Origin: Rathayibacter caricis DSM 15933
Lineage (GTDB): Bacteria > Actinomycetota > Actinomycetes > Actinomycetales > Microbacteriaceae
Reading direction: 5' to 3'
NCBI RefSeq assembly: GCF_003044275.1
Contig: NZ_PZPL01000001.1
Location: forward strand, 558,001-622,000
Length of the DNA stretch: 64,000 bases
The notes under the pieces were generated by a model, which saw only the letters and a list, made by a program, of their open reading frames with translations, did not search any database and was not told where the DNA came from. Shown in pieces: positions 43,318-53,146 of the stretch (the first letter of the stretch is position 1; every line of letters begins with the position of its first letter). The position numbers were made by a program, and so were the translations under genes.

Positions 43318-44117
43318 ACGACTCCTCCCGTGCGGCGCAGGACCGAGCGGCGGGTGGCGCGCGGCGTGCCGGTCACACGCGGCATGACCCAGCGCCCGAC
43401 GGCCGCGATCAGCGCGTAGCCGAGGATCGTGACCACTCCGCTCAGCACCGCGAAGGCCCAGGCGCGCTCGACGTCCATCTGGCGCTGCGCGACCGCAAGC
43501 GCGACTCCGAGGCCCGTCGTCACTCCGCCGAGGTACTCGCCGAGCACGGCGCCGAGGATCGCCGCTGGCATGCCGACCTGGAGCGCCGTGAGCGTCGCGG
43601 GCACGGCCGCGACGGCCTGCACCTTCACGATCTGCGCCCAGCGGCTGCCGCGGTACGCCGAGACGAGGTCGAGCGCGGTGCGCGGTGCCGAGCGGACGCC
43701 CAGCAGCGCGCCGATCAGGGTGGTGAAGAAGACCAGGAGCGCGGCGAGGAAGATCGAGGTGGTCCGGCCGCCGAAGGTCACGAGGATCACCGGTCCGACC
43801 GCCGTCAGCGGGAGGCAGTGGCTGATCACGCCGATCTGCTCGATCACCCGGTGGGTCCACGGCAGCAGCAGCGCGACGACGGCGAGCGCCAGTGCCGCGA
43901 TCGTGCCCCAAAGGTAGCCGCAGCCGGCGGCAAGCACGGTGTCGCCGACGTTGCGGAGGTAGAAGAGGGGACCGTCGCGGAGGAACGCGGCGACGATCGC
44001 GCCCGGGCTCGGCACCGCGCGGCTCTCGCGGTAGACGGTCTCGGCGAGGATCCACCAGACCGCGACGAACACCGCGAGTCCGGCGAGGACGCGCCAGTTC
44101 GTGCGCAGCCAGGTCAC
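43314..44117 (-). CDS. ABC transporter permease (SsuC/TauC/ThiX type), first
   Basis: 267 residues with [17 protein letters not shown] as the first membrane helix and an EAA-like loop, [53 protein letters not shown] resembles permeases of the same class. A second, homologous permease follows, so the channel is probably a heterodimer. GTG start in a GTGA overlap with the ATPase gene. Confidence 0.9.
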   Translation of the reverse strand: MTWLRTNWRVLAGLAVFVAVWWILAETVYRESRAVPSPGAIVAAFLRDGPLFYLRNVGDTVLAAGCGYLWGTIAALALAVVALLLPWTHRVIEQIGVISHCLPLTAVGPVILVTFGGRTTSIFLAALLVFFTTLIGALLGVRSAPRTALDLVSAYRGSRWAQIVKVQAVAAVPATLTALQVGMPAAILGAVLGEYLGGVTTGLGVALAVAQRQMDVERAWAFAVLSGVVTILGYALIAAVGRWVMPRVTGTPRATRRSVLRRTGGVV

Positions 44118-44917
44118 CCCTCGTCCTCCATCGCCACGCCGTGCTGAGAGAACAGCAGGTCGGTGATGCGGTCCTCGATCGCGTGGAACTCGGGACTGCG
44201 GAGCATCTCGACCGTGCGCGGACGCGGCAGGTCGATGTCGATGACCTCGACGATGCGCCCGGGCCGGGGCGACATCACGGCCACCGTGTCCGAGAGGAGG
44301 ATCGCCTCGGCGATGCCGTGCGTCACCATCAGGGTGGTCGCCGGCCGCGCGGTCCAGATGCGCTGCAGCTCGAGGTTGAGCCGCTGGCGCGTCATGTCGT
44401 CGAGCGCGCCGAACGGCTCGTCGAGCAGGAGCAGATCGGGCTGCACCACGAGCGCGCGGGCGATCGAGGCGCGCTGGCGCATGCCGCCCGAGAGCTGCGA
44501 CGGGTAGGCGTCCTCGAAGCCGGTCAGACCGACGAGGTCGAGCAGGTCCGGGATGCTGTCGCGCTTGGACGCCTGCCGCGTCAGCTCGAGCGGCAGCCGC
44601 ACGTTGGAGCGCACCGAGCGCCAGGGCAGCAGAGCCGAGTCCTGGAATGCGATGCCCAGCTCGGCCTTCCGCTTCGTGCCGACGACGGGAGTGCCGTGGA
44701 TCGAGACGGAGCCGGTGGTCGGCTTCTCGAGCCCGGCCAGCATCCGCAGGATCGTCGATTTGCCGCAGCCGGAGGGGCCCAGCAGCGACAGGAACGACCC
44801 GCGCGGAGTGACGAGGTCGACCTCGGCGAGCGCCTGCACCGACCGGGAGCCCAGGTCGAAGCGCTTGCTCAGGCCCGACAGGCGGATGCCCTCGGTGCCG
44901 TTCTCGATGGTGGTCAA
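44114..44917 (-). CDS. ABC transporter ATP-binding protein (SsuB/TauB/ThiZ type)
   Basis: 267 residues. Walker [11 protein letters not shown]-loop [14 protein letters not shown], signature LSGGMRQR, Walker [14 protein letters not shown] and the switch His in VTHGIAEA. The C-terminal [20 protein letters not shown] is characteristic of the nitrate/sulfonate class. It starts at a TTG at 44917, which gives the expected N-terminal length; no better ATG or GTG is present. Confidence 0.92.
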   Translation of the reverse strand: MTTIENGTEGIRLSGLSKRFDLGSRSVQALAEVDLVTPRGSFLSLLGPSGCGKSTILRMLAGLEKPTTGSVSIHGTPVVGTKRKAELGIAFQDSALLPWRSVRSNVRLPLELTRQASKRDSIPDLLDLVGLTGFEDAYPSQLSGGMRQRASIARALVVQPDLLLLDEPFGALDDMTRQRLNLELQRIWTARPATTLMVTHGIAEAILLSDTVAVMSPRPGRIVEVIDIDLPRPRTVEMLRSPEFHAIEDRITDLLFSQHGVAMEDEG

Positions 44918-44959
44918 CGTCTCGTCCTCTCGCGCGGGTCGTCAGGGAGTGCTCGGGGG

Positions 44960-46030
44960 TCAGCCCTCGAGCAGCTCCGGGTGCTCCTCGTAGACCTCGT
45001 CGATCAGCGTGGTGTCGAAGAGCTCGTCGGCGTCGAGCTCGATGCCGGTCAGCGCGAGGGAGGCGACCGACTGCTCCTGCAGCTCGTCGCTGATGGTGAG
45101 CAGGCCGTTCTCGTCGGTCTCGGGAGTGCTGATCAGCTCGGTCTGGGTGACCATGACCTGCGCCTGCTCCTCCACCTTGTAGTTCTGGTCGGCGGCGTAG
45201 TCGGCGACCACGGTCTCGGCGGTCGCCTCGGGGTCGGCGACGGCGTCCTGCCAGCCCTGCACGAGGGCGAGCAGCAGCGCCTTCACCTTCTCGCGCTCGT
45301 CGTCGATGCTCGCCTGTGCGACCACGATCGTCTCGCCCACCATCGGCAGGCCGGTGTCGGCGAGCAGGAACTGCTGCGCCGAGAATCCGCGCTGGTTGAG
45401 CGTGTTGGCTCCGGCGGTCGCGTAGCCGATGTAGCCGTCGACCTGGCCGGTGGTCAGCAGCGTCGAATCGGTGAGGGGCACGCGATTCACGTCGGACTCG
45501 TCGATGTCGTTGGCGGCGAGGAACGCGCGCCAGACGAGGTCGTTGCTGTCGCTCACTCCGATGGTCTTGCCGACCATGTCCTCGGGGGTCTCGATCGGGG
45601 CGTCGGTCAGCGAGACGATCGCGAACGGGTTCTTCTGGTAGGTCGCTCCGACGATCTTCATCTCGGCGCCCTCCGAGATCGCGGGGCCGGTGATCAGCGG
45701 GGAGGAGACGCCGGCGAACGCGGATCCGCTCGCGATGGCGGTCTCGGCTCCGGTCGCGCCGGTGCCGCCGGGGGTCAGGGTGACGGAGTCGAAGCCTGCG
45801 TCGGCGAAGTAGCCGTTCGCGTCGGCGAGGTACTCGCCCGCGAACTCGACGTGGGGGACCCAGGAGAGCTGCATCGCGGCCTCGCCGAACGAGCCCTCCT
45901 CGCCCGAGCCGGAGGCGCTCGCGTCGGAGCCGCTCGAGCAGGCGGTGAGGGCGGTCGTGGTGGCCAGGGCCACGGCGAGCGCGCCGAGCACGGCGCGGCG
46001 ACGCGAGCGGGTGAGGACGGTGAGGGGCAT
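44960..46030 (-). CDS. ABC transporter substrate-binding lipoprotein (NMT1/THI5-like)
   Basis: 356 residues. A Tat-like Arg run (TRSRRRAVLGAL) and the lipobox ALTACSSG are followed by an NMT1/THI5 fold: SWVPHVEFAGEYLADANGYFADAGF, ETAIASGSAFAGVSSP, and DMVGKTIGVSDSNDLVWRAFL. This group binds thiamine precursors, riboflavin, N-formyl-aminopyrimidines, sulfonates or similar small heterocycles. The downstream amidohydrolase, RidA and adenine-deaminase-like genes suggest an N-heterocycle or amide (inference). The ATG at 46030 has TTGGAG upstream. It is the first gene of the operon. Confidence 0.9.
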   Translation of the reverse strand: MPLTVLTRSRRRAVLGALAVALATTTALTACSSGSDASASGSGEEGSFGEAAMQLSWVPHVEFAGEYLADANGYFADAGFDSVTLTPGGTGATGAETAIASGSAFAGVSSPLITGPAISEGAEMKIVGATYQKNPFAIVSLTDAPIETPEDMVGKTIGVSDSNDLVWRAFLAANDIDESDVNRVPLTDSTLLTTGQVDGYIGYATAGANTLNQRGFSAQQFLLADTGLPMVGETIVVAQASIDDEREKVKALLLALVQGWQDAVADPEATAETVVADYAADQNYKVEEQAQVMVTQTELISTPETDENGLLTISDELQEQSVASLALTGIELDADELFDTTLIDEVYEEHPELLEG

Positions 46031-46133
46031 GCGGGCTCCAATGAGGCGTCGGATGGGGGATGGGGCGGGCCCGGGGGAAGGCGGGTTCCAGTCGACCGCA
46101 GTCGGGCGGCCGACCGCCTCGTCGCACGGAGGA

Positions 46134-46176
46134 TTTCCCCGGCCGCGCACCGCCCGCTCCTCGATGCACGGGGAAA
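46134..46176. promoter_or_regulatory. Inverted repeat upstream of the NMT1-type importer
   Basis: TTTCCCCG (46134-46141) and CGGGGAAA (46169-46176) flank a 27-base spacer about 100-150 bases before the binding-protein start, and a further GGTTTCCA follows at 46191. It is a candidate operator for the nearby PucR regulator. The 46031-46446 stretch holds no gene, only this repeat and a family C palindrome. Confidence 0.25.
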
Positions 46177-46348
46177 CCGTGTTGCGGTCAGGTTTCCAGC
46201 CTGCCACTGCGGGTTTCAACTCCGCTGCTAGTGGAGCGACTCGCGCTCTTTTCACGTTCTATCTGCACGATCCGAGGAACAGCACCCGGTCGCCCGCAGC
46301 TCGACCTGAACGCGGGCCGCTCCCGCCCCTCCTCGGAGCGCAGCAGCC

Positions 46349-46422
46349 TGCAGAACATCAGCTGGCGAGGGGGTCTGTCGGCTGACAGCGGACAGACCCC
46401 CTTCGTGGCTGATGTTCTGCAG
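46349..46422. repeat. Family C nested palindrome, most symmetrical copy
   Basis: Outer arms TGCAGAACATCAGC (46349-46362) and GCTGATGTTCTGCA match over 14 bases. Inner arms GGGGTCTGTC and GACAGACCCC lie around a GGCTGACAGC centre. It is situated 25 bases from the end of the proline-rich repeat gene and may terminate it. Confidence 0.9.
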
Positions 46423-46446
46423 CCGGTGCGCGGCCGGCCGGGCCGG

Positions 46447-47057
46447 TCAGCTGCCGAGAGACGGGGTGTCGGTGGGGACGTCCGGCTGGTCGCCCTCAGC
46501 GGGCGGGGTCGGGTGCTCGCCGTCCGCCGGAGGCGTCGGGTGCTCGCCGTCGGCCGGAGGGGTCGGGTGCTCACCGTCCGCCGGCGGGGTCGGGTGCTCG
46601 CCGTCCGCCGGAGGCGTCGGGCGCTCGCCGTCCGTCGGCGGGGTCGGCCGCTCCCCGTCCGCAGGCGGCGTCGGCGGGGTCGGCCGCTCCCCGTCCGCAG
46701 GCGGCGTCGGCGGGGTCGGCCGCTCCCCGTCCGCCGACGGCAGCCCGCCGGCGGGGGCCCCGCGGGTCCGCACTCGCCCGGCGCAGGAGGCGTCGGCGCC
46801 GACCCCTCGCCCGGAGCATCCGTCGATCCCGGCGTCGGCGCATCCGGTGTCGCACTCGCCCCCGGTCCCGGCACGACGGACCCGTTCGGCGAGGCGGTGG
46901 CCGTGGGAGTCGCGGTGCCCGTCGCCGACGGCCCCGCCGCGAAGGCCGCCGTCGATCCCAGTGCCGCGAGCCCGAGCGCTCCCGCTGCGATGCCGACGAC
47001 CAGTCGAGTGCGGGGGCGGCGCGGTCCGCGGGGCTGGTCGGTGGTGGTCTCGTCCAT
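46447..47057 (-). pseudogene. Frameshifted exported proline-rich repeat protein
   Basis: It starts at ATG 47057 behind GGAGGAG and encodes MDETTTDQPRGPRRP, a membrane or signal helix (RLVVGIAAGALGLAALGS) and an APT-rich segment. The frame is then lost near 46753, a run of five G followed by four C. In the next frame the protein clearly continues as PSADGERPTPPTPPADGERP and nine-residue PADGEHPTP repeats to a stop at 46447. One extra base would restore a ~203-residue protein. It may be a sequencing error, a broken gene or a phase-variable one. It faces a two-component system with a palindromic operator between them. Confidence 0.7.
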
Positions 47058-47137
47058 GATGATTCTCCTCCGTCCGGCGCTGCGGCGGACCCGGTCGGGC
47101 CCGGCTCGCCGCCGGTTCCTCATCAGACTCCGAAGCG

Positions 47138-47160
47138 GTTCTGAAGCCCCGCTTAAGAAC
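47138..47160. promoter_or_regulatory. Palindromic operator between the proline-rich gene and the two-component system
   Basis: GTTCTGAAGC (47138-47147) and GCTTAAGAAC (47151-47160) pair in nine of ten positions. A half-site-like CCGAAGC lies just upstream. The location suits autoregulation by the response regulator and control of the divergent gene. Confidence 0.45.
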
Positions 47161-47217
47161 AGCGTCCGCACAGGTGGCGCAGGGCCGGCCGATAACGGGC
47201 GCTCCTACGCTCGGCGG

Positions 47218-47886
47218 ATGCCCTCCGCCGCCCGCGTCCTCCTCGTCGAGGACGACGACGCCCTCCGCTCCTCCGTCGACACCGCTCTGCGCAGCGAGCG
47301 CTTCACCGTGCGCGCCCTGGCCAGCGGTGAGGACCTCGCGCTCGAGGTCGCCTCGTTCGCGCCAGACCTCGTCGTCCTCGACTGGATGCTCCCCGGGCCC
47401 AGCGGCATCGTGCTCGCCGAGCGCCTCCGCCGCAGCAGCGACGCCGCGGTCATCATGCTGACCGCCCGCGACGCGGTCGACGACCGGCTGCGGGCGTTCG
47501 GCGAGGGAGTGGACGACTACGTCGTGAAGCCGTTCTCGCTCGCCGAGCTGGTCGCCCGGGTGACCGCCGTTCTGCGGCGCCGCGGGCGCATCCCGTCGAT
47601 CATCGAGATCGGCGACCTGGTCGTCGATCCGGAGGCGGGTCGAGCCCGCCGCGCCGGCACGGCGCTGGACCTCACCGCGACGGAGTTCCGCCTGCTCGCG
47701 TTCCTCGCGGCGAGCCGGGGCCGCACGCTCACCAAGACGCAGATCCTCACCCAGGTCTGGGGCTACGACCACGTCGACCCCAACCTCGTCGAGGTGCACC
47801 TCAGCTCGCTGCGCAAGAAGATGGAGGCGCACGGCGACCGCCTCGTCCACACGGTCCGCGGCCTGGGCTACCGGGTCGACGCGTGA
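47218..47886 (+). CDS. OmpR/PhoB-family response regulator
   Basis: 222 residues. The receiver domain has VLLVEDDDA (acidic pair), the phospho-acceptor Asp55 in LVVLDWMLPG, the Thr in MLTARD and the Lys in DDYVVKPFS. The winged helix spans ~127-222 (LDLTATEFRLLAFLAASRG, VEVHLSSLRKKM, VHTVRGLGYRV). It is partnered with the histidine kinase whose GTG overlaps its stop. The signal is unknown. Confidence 0.95.
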   Translation: MPSAARVLLVEDDDALRSSVDTALRSERFTVRALASGEDLALEVASFAPDLVVLDWMLPGPSGIVLAERLRRSSDAAVIMLTARDAVDDRLRAFGEGVDDYVVKPFSLAELVARVTAVLRRRGRIPSIIEIGDLVVDPEAGRARRAGTALDLTATEFRLLAFLAASRGRTLTKTQILTQVWGYDHVDPNLVEVHLSSLRKKMEAHGDRLVHTVRGLGYRVDA

Positions 47887-49397
47887 GCACCGCACCGCTG
47901 CGCACCGGATCGCTCCGCCTGCGGACCGTCGTCGCCGTGCTGGCCCTGCTCGCGGTGCTGCTGCTGGCACTCTCGGTGACGGTGCAGGTCGTCCTCGGCG
48001 ACCGCCTCCGCTCGCAGATCGAGGAGCGGCTGGCCGATCGCGCCGCGGCCGCGGCCGCCCTGGTCGGCACGGTCGACGACGACGACCTCGCCTCCCGCCT
48101 CTCGGCGCAGGGCGTCTCGGTGCTGATCACGAGCCCCGAGGGCGAGGCGGTCGTCGCGGGTCCGAGCCCGGAGGAGCTGCGCCGCGGACCGGGGAGCGGC
48201 CTCCCCGCCGGCCCCGGTCCCGCTCCCGCCGCGCCGCCGTCCACGGCCGGCACGACCGACGCGCCCGCCTCCGCGGTCACCGTGACCTCCTCCTCCGTCA
48301 CCGCCGACGACGACCTCGTCACCCTCGCCTCGACGCTCAGCGACGGCACCGAGCTGGTGCTGACCGCCGACGCGAGCTCGGTCGGCACGACCCTCGCATC
48401 GCTGAACGCGATCCTGCTCGGCGCCTCGGCCGCGTTCCTCCTCCTCGCGGCCGGCGCTCTCGTCGTGGTGGTGCGCGCGACGCTCCGCCCCCTCGAGCGG
48501 ATGACGACGGTCGCCCGTTCCATCGCCCGCGGCGACCGCGGCCGGCGGCTGCGCCCCTCGCGCCCCTCCACTGAGCTGGGCCGCACCGCGACCGCGTTCG
48601 ACGAGATGCTCGACGACCTCGAGACGGCCGAATCCGCTGCCCTCGCGGCCGAGCAGCGGATGCGCGCCTTCGTGTCCGACGCGGCGCACGAACTGCGCAC
48701 CCCGGTCGCGGGCATCCGGGCGGCGGCGGACGCCCTGGTCCGCGCCGACGGCTCGAGCGAGGAGCGCGAGCGGCTGGCCGTTCTCGTGGTGCAGGAGTCG
48801 CTGCGCGCGGGTCGGCTGATCCAGGACATGCTCCTGATGGCGCGCCTCGACGAGGGTCTGGCGGTGCGCTCGGAGCCGGTCGACGTCTCGTCGATCGCCG
48901 GCGCGGTGCTCGAGCGCCAGCGCCTCCGCAGGCCGGGGATCGTGCTCGCACTGCGGAGCGACGCGGCGGTGCCGCCCGCCGACGGCGACCCCGACCGGCT
49001 CGAGCAGATCGTCGCCAACCTCGTCGAGAACGCGGGGCGCTTCGCCCGCTCGCGCGTCGACGTCGTGGTCGCGGCGACGCCGAGCGGAGTGTCGCTGACG
49101 GTCGACGACGACGGGCCCGGCGTCGCGGATTCGGAGCGCGAGCGGGTGTTCGACCGGCTCGTGCGCCTGGACGACGCCCGGAACCGTGCCGACGGAGGGG
49201 CGGGGCTCGGCCTGCCGATCGCCCGCGGCCTCGCCCGGGCCCAGGGCGGCGACCTCGTCTGCCTGCCGCGGGACGGAGGCGCGCGCTTCCGAGTCACGCT
49301 GCGGGCGGCTGCTCCGCAGAAGCCCCGGAGCGCGGAGGCCACGGGCGCCCGCCTCCCCCTCCGCGCGCAGACGAGCGCGCAGCCCTACAGCACGTAG
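47883..49397 (+). CDS. Two-component sensor histidine kinase
   Basis: 504 residues. A first membrane helix lies at ~16-38, followed by an external sensor region (~40-165, with a Pro/Ala/Thr-rich insert) and a second helix ([20 protein letters not shown]). HAMP follows, then the dimerisation domain with His269 in [13 protein letters not shown], and an ATP domain with an N box ([13 protein letters not shown]), G1 (DDDGPGV) and G2 ([14 protein letters not shown]). It starts in a GTGA overlap with the regulator gene. The 3' end overlaps the convergent glutamine synthetase by 13 bases. Confidence 0.94.
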   Translation: MSTAPLRTGSLRLRTVVAVLALLAVLLLALSVTVQVVLGDRLRSQIEERLADRAAAAAALVGTVDDDDLASRLSAQGVSVLITSPEGEAVVAGPSPEELRRGPGSGLPAGPGPAPAAPPSTAGTTDAPASAVTVTSSSVTADDDLVTLASTLSDGTELVLTADASSVGTTLASLNAILLGASAAFLLLAAGALVVVVRATLRPLERMTTVARSIARGDRGRRLRPSRPSTELGRTATAFDEMLDDLETAESAALAAEQRMRAFVSDAAHELRTPVAGIRAAADALVRADGSSEERERLAVLVVQESLRAGRLIQDMLLMARLDEGLAVRSEPVDVSSIAGAVLERQRLRRPGIVLALRSDAAVPPADGDPDRLEQIVANLVENAGRFARSRVDVVVAATPSGVSLTVDDDGPGVADSERERVFDRLVRLDDARNRADGGAGLGLPIARGLARAQGGDLVCLPRDGGARFRVTLRAAAPQKPRSAEATGARLPLRAQTSAQPYST

Positions 49398-51562
49398 AGC
49401 ATCTCCTGGTAGGTCGGCAGCGGCCACAGGTCGTCCGCCACCACGTCCTCGAGCGCGTCGGCCGCCGTGCGGACGAGCGCCATGGCCGGCAGCAGCGCCG
49501 CCGCGGCGTGCTTCGCCTCGGCCTCGGCCGTGTGCCCCGGCTCGACCGCGAGGGCCGCCTTGAGCTCCGCCAGTGCCGACCGCAGCGCGTCGACCTGCTC
49601 CGAGACCTCCAGCAGCGGGTCGAGCGACGTGCCCACTCCGGCCGCCTTCATCGCGGCCACGTTCGAGGCCAGCTCGGTCTGGTGCCGCACGGCCGCGGGC
49701 AGCACGGTCGTGGTCCCCATCTCGAGCGTGAGGCGCGCCTCCACCCCGATGGTGAGCGCGTACTGCTCGAGCCCGATCTCGTAGCGCGAGTGCATCTCGC
49801 GGTGGTTGAACACGCGGTACTTCTCGAACAGCGCCAGCGCCGGCTCGGTGATCAGCTCGGGCAGGGCGTCGAGGGTCGTCCGCAGGTTCGCGAGCCCGCG
49901 CTTCTCGGCCTCGATCGGCCAGGCGTCCGCGTAGCCGTCGCCGTTGAAGACGATCGCGCCGTGCTCGGTGATGATCCCGGTCAACAGCGCCTGCACGGCC
50001 TCGTCGAAGTCGACCCCGTCGGCCACGTCCTTCTCGAGCCGCGTGGCGATCCAGTCGAGCGACTCCGCCATGATCGTGTTGATCGTGACCATGGGCCCCG
50101 CGACCGACTGCATCGACCCGGGAGCGCGGAACTCGAAGCGGTTGCCGGTGAACGCGAACGGGCTCGTGCGGTTGCGGTCGCCGGGATCGGTCGGCAGCAC
50201 CGGCAGCGTGTCGACTCCGATGGTCATGTGACCCCGGCCCTTCGACGAGGTGGCCGGGCCCGACGCGATCTGCTCGAACACGTCGGCGAGCTGGTCGCCG
50301 AGGAAGATCGAGATGATCGCCGGAGGCGCCTCGTTGGCCCCGAGGCGGTGGTCGTTCGTCGCAGAGGCGACGGAGGCCCGCAGGAGCCCGGAGTAGCGGT
50401 GCACCGCGCGGATCACGGCCGCGCAGAACACCAGGAACTGCGCGTTGTCGTGCGGGGTGTCGCCCGGCACCAGCAGCGAGCCGAGCGAGGAGTTGCCGAG
50501 CGAGAAGTTCACGTGCTTGCCCGAGCCGTTGACGCCCTGGAACGGCTTCTCGTGGAACAGGATCTCCATCCCGTGCTTCTTCGAGATGGTCTTGAAGGTC
50601 GTCATCAGCAGCTGCTGGTGGTCCGCCGCGACGTTGCCGCGCTCGAACATCGGCGCGATCTCGAACTGGCCGGGTGCGACCTCGTTGTGCCGCGTCTTCG
50701 CGGGGATGCCGAGCTTGAACAGCTCGCGCTCGGTGTCCATCATGAAGCCGAGCACGCGCTCGGGGATCGCCCCGAAGTAGTGGTCGTCGAACTCCTGGCC
50801 CTTGGGCGGGGTGCTGCCGAAGAGGGTGCGGCCCGCGTTCATCAGATCGGGACGGGCGAGGAAGAAGTGCCGGTCCACCAGGAAGTACTCCTGCTCAGGG
50901 CCGCAGAACGAGACGATCTTCTCGTCGTCGGCGTGGCCGAAGAGTGCCAGGACGCGCTCGGCGTGCTCGCCCATCGCCTGCTGCGAGCGCAGGAGCGGCG
51001 TCTTGTGGTCCAGCGCCTCGCCGGTCATCGAGACGAAGACGGTGGGGATGCAGAGGGTGTTGCCGTTGGGGTTCTCGAGCACGTAGGCCGGGCTCGTCAC
51101 GTCCCAGCCGGTGTAGCCGCGCGCCTCGAACGTGTTGCGCAGCCCTCCGTTCGGGAAGCTCGACGCGTCGGGCTCGCCCTGCACGAGGGTCTTGCCGGCG
51201 AACTCGGCGAGCGCCGCTCCGTCGCCCGTGGGCTCGAAGAAGCTGTCGTGCTTCTCGGCGGTCACGCCGGTGAGCGGGTAGAACACGTGGGCGTAGTGGG
51301 TGGCGCCCTTCTCGAGCGCCCAGTCCTTCATCGCGCTCGCGACCGCGTCGGCGACCAGCGGATCCAGGGTCGTGCCGCGCTCGATCGTCGAGATCACGGA
51401 CTTGTAGACCGACTTCGGCAGGCGCTTGCGCATCACCGCGGTGCTGAAGACGTTGGCGCCGAAGACCTCGCCGGGCGCCTCCGACTCGTCGAAGCTGTGC
51501 GCCGGAGGAACGTAGGCCTCCACGTCGCGGATGGCCTGGAGGCGGACGGTGTTGCCACTCAT
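49385..51562 (-). CDS. glnN: Glutamine synthetase type III
   Basis: 725 residues, the length typical of GSIII, far larger than GSI. Hallmarks are [39 protein letters not shown] (metal Glu), [42 protein letters not shown], and [21 protein letters not shown]. It makes glutamine from glutamate and ammonium with ATP, as a dodecamer. It stands alone, convergent and overlapping by 13 bases with the sensor kinase. A GlnR-like half-site lies about 90 bases upstream. ATG chosen at 51562; the upstream open frame lacks family sequence. Confidence 0.94.
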   Translation of the reverse strand: MSGNTVRLQAIRDVEAYVPPAHSFDESEAPGEVFGANVFSTAVMRKRLPKSVYKSVISTIERGTTLDPLVADAVASAMKDWALEKGATHYAHVFYPLTGVTAEKHDSFFEPTGDGAALAEFAGKTLVQGEPDASSFPNGGLRNTFEARGYTGWDVTSPAYVLENPNGNTLCIPTVFVSMTGEALDHKTPLLRSQQAMGEHAERVLALFGHADDEKIVSFCGPEQEYFLVDRHFFLARPDLMNAGRTLFGSTPPKGQEFDDHYFGAIPERVLGFMMDTERELFKLGIPAKTRHNEVAPGQFEIAPMFERGNVAADHQQLLMTTFKTISKKHGMEILFHEKPFQGVNGSGKHVNFSLGNSSLGSLLVPGDTPHDNAQFLVFCAAVIRAVHRYSGLLRASVASATNDHRLGANEAPPAIISIFLGDQLADVFEQIASGPATSSKGRGHMTIGVDTLPVLPTDPGDRNRTSPFAFTGNRFEFRAPGSMQSVAGPMVTINTIMAESLDWIATRLEKDVADGVDFDEAVQALLTGIITEHGAIVFNGDGYADAWPIEAEKRGLANLRTTLDALPELITEPALALFEKYRVFNHREMHSRYEIGLEQYALTIGVEARLTLEMGTTTVLPAAVRHQTELASNVAAMKAAGVGTSLDPLLEVSEQVDALRSALAELKAALAVEPGHTAEAEAKHAAAALLPAMALVRTAADALEDVVADDLWPLPTYQEMLYVL

Positions 51563-51648
51563 CGGGTCTGTTCCCTTCGTCGCGGCGGACGGCCCGCCGT
51601 GCGCGGGGCACCGCTGCGCCCACAGTAGGGAGGCCGTGTCTCCGGGTC

Positions 51649-51664
51649 GTTTCGACGGCATGAC
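51649..51664 (-). promoter_or_regulatory. GlnR-like half-site upstream of the type III glutamine synthetase gene
   Basis: On the minus strand GTCAT-N6-GAAAC matches the actinobacterial GlnR half-site pattern GTnAC-N6-GAAAC at all but one position. A clear second half-site with regular spacing was not found, so nitrogen control by GlnR is only suggested. Confidence 0.3.
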
Positions 51665-51753
51665 GGTCTGCCCCGTCCGCGCCACCGTTCCGGTGACACG
51701 GGTTTCGTTGGTCCGCACAACAAATCCGGAACCGCACGCGGCAGAATGGGGCC

Positions 51754-53010
51754 ATGACGCACCGGAGCAACTGGGCGGGCACCTACGAGTACCGCGCCGC
51801 CGACATCCTCGAACCCGAGTCGATCGAGGAGGTGCAGTCCCTGGTCCGCTCGAGCGACCGGATCCGCGCCCTCGGGACCCGCCACTCCTTCAACGCCCTC
51901 CCCGACACCCCCGGCACCCTGCTGCACCTGGGCCGCCTCTCGCCCGACCCGGTGATCGACGCCGACGCGAGCACCGTGACGGTCGGAGGAGCGACGCGCT
52001 ACGGCATCGTCGCCCAGCACCTGCACGCGGCCGGCTACGCCCTGCACAACATGGGCTCGCTCCCCCACATCTCCGTCGCCGGCGCGATCTCGACCGGCAC
52101 CCACGGGTCCGGCGACCGCAACGCCAACCTCTCCTCCGCCGTCTCGGCGCTCGAGCTCGTCACCGCCGATGGATCGCTCCGCACGGTCCGCCGCGGCGAG
52201 CCCGGCTTCGAGGGCCTGGTCGTCGGACTCGGCGCCTTCGGCATCGTGACCCGCGTCACCCTCGACGTCCAGCCGACGTTCGACGTGCGGCAGGACGCGT
52301 TCGTCGACCTGCCCTGGGACCGCGTGCTCGACGACTTCGACGCGATCACCTCCTCCGCCTACAGCGTCAGCCTCATGACGCACTGGTCGAGCCCCACGGT
52401 CGAGCAGCTGTGGCTGAAGACCAAGGTCGAGAAGGGGAGCGTCGCCGACGTCGACGCGACGCACCTGGGCGCGATCGCGGCCTCCGCGAGCCTGTTCGCC
52501 GTGTCGGAGGGAGTGGACTCGAACCTGAACCCGTTCGGCGGGTCGGTCGGGCCGTGGTCCGAGCGACTGCCGCACTTCCGTCTCGATCGCGAGCCGAGTG
52601 CCGGCGACGAGATCCAGAGCGAGTACATGGTGCCGCGCTCGAGGATCCGCGAGGCGATCGTCGCGCTGCGCGCGATCGGCGACCGGATCGACGAGGTCCT
52701 GCTGATCACGGAGCTGCGCACCATGGCGGGCGACGACCAGTGGCTCTCGCCGGCGTCCGAGCGCGACAGCGTCGGCATCCACTTCACCTTCGCGAAGAAC
52801 CGCGCGGGAGTCGACGCCGTGCTGCCCGCCGTCGAGGGCGCGCTGCTGCCGCTGGGCGCCCGGCCGCACTGGGGCAAGCACTTCCTGGCCGGAGCGGACG
52901 AGATCGCCCCGCTCTACCCGCACCTGCCCGAGTGGCGTGCGCTGGTGGCGGAGTGGGATCCCTCCGGCCGCTTCGCGAGCGACTTCGTGCGCGAGCGCCT
53001 GCTGGGCTGA
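51754..53010 (+). CDS. FAD-dependent alditol (xylitol/sorbitol) oxidase
   Basis: 418 residues, the size of Streptomyces AldO. His44 in ALGTRHSFN is the residue that binds FAD covalently in this family. [26 protein letters not shown] is the FAD-domain core, and the C-terminal HWGKHFL and [11 protein letters not shown] are conserved in the ALO/alditol oxidase group. It oxidises the terminal CH2OH of polyols with O2, giving an aldose and H2O2. Monocistronic; closed by a 23-bp hairpin. Confidence 0.92.
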   Translation: MTHRSNWAGTYEYRAADILEPESIEEVQSLVRSSDRIRALGTRHSFNALPDTPGTLLHLGRLSPDPVIDADASTVTVGGATRYGIVAQHLHAAGYALHNMGSLPHISVAGAISTGTHGSGDRNANLSSAVSALELVTADGSLRTVRRGEPGFEGLVVGLGAFGIVTRVTLDVQPTFDVRQDAFVDLPWDRVLDDFDAITSSAYSVSLMTHWSSPTVEQLWLKTKVEKGSVADVDATHLGAIAASASLFAVSEGVDSNLNPFGGSVGPWSERLPHFRLDREPSAGDEIQSEYMVPRSRIREAIVALRAIGDRIDEVLLITELRTMAGDDQWLSPASERDSVGIHFTFAKNRAGVDAVLPAVEGALLPLGARPHWGKHFLAGADEIAPLYPHLPEWRALVAEWDPSGRFASDFVRERLLG

Positions 53011-53016
53011 CGCCGG

Positions 53017-53077
53017 CGCGAGATGCCACTCCGGTACGCGACACGCCGACGAAGGCGTACCGGAGTGGCATCTCGCG
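53017..53077 (+). terminator. 23-bp perfect hairpin behind alditol oxidase
   Basis: Arms at 53017-53039 and 53055-53077 (core GAGATGCCACTCCGGTACGC) are exactly complementary with a 15-base loop. It starts seven bases after the stop. There is no U tract, so it may be another dispersed palindrome acting as a terminator. Confidence 0.7.
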
Positions 53078-53146
53078 GGCTCGTCAACGGGGTGATCCCG
53101 CCTCGGGTGGGGTCGTAGCGTCGAAGGGGACGAGAGGGAGGCACCC

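Noticed and set aside
43892..46231. 779-codon plus-strand open frame opposite the ABC importer genes
   Set aside because: Four minus-strand genes with clear ABC motifs occupy the region; the plus frame has no recognisable domain.
46060..47217. Long plus-strand extension of the response-regulator frame
   Set aside because: It runs through the importer spacer, a family C palindrome and the antisense of the repeat protein. The receiver domain begins right after the ATG at 47218.
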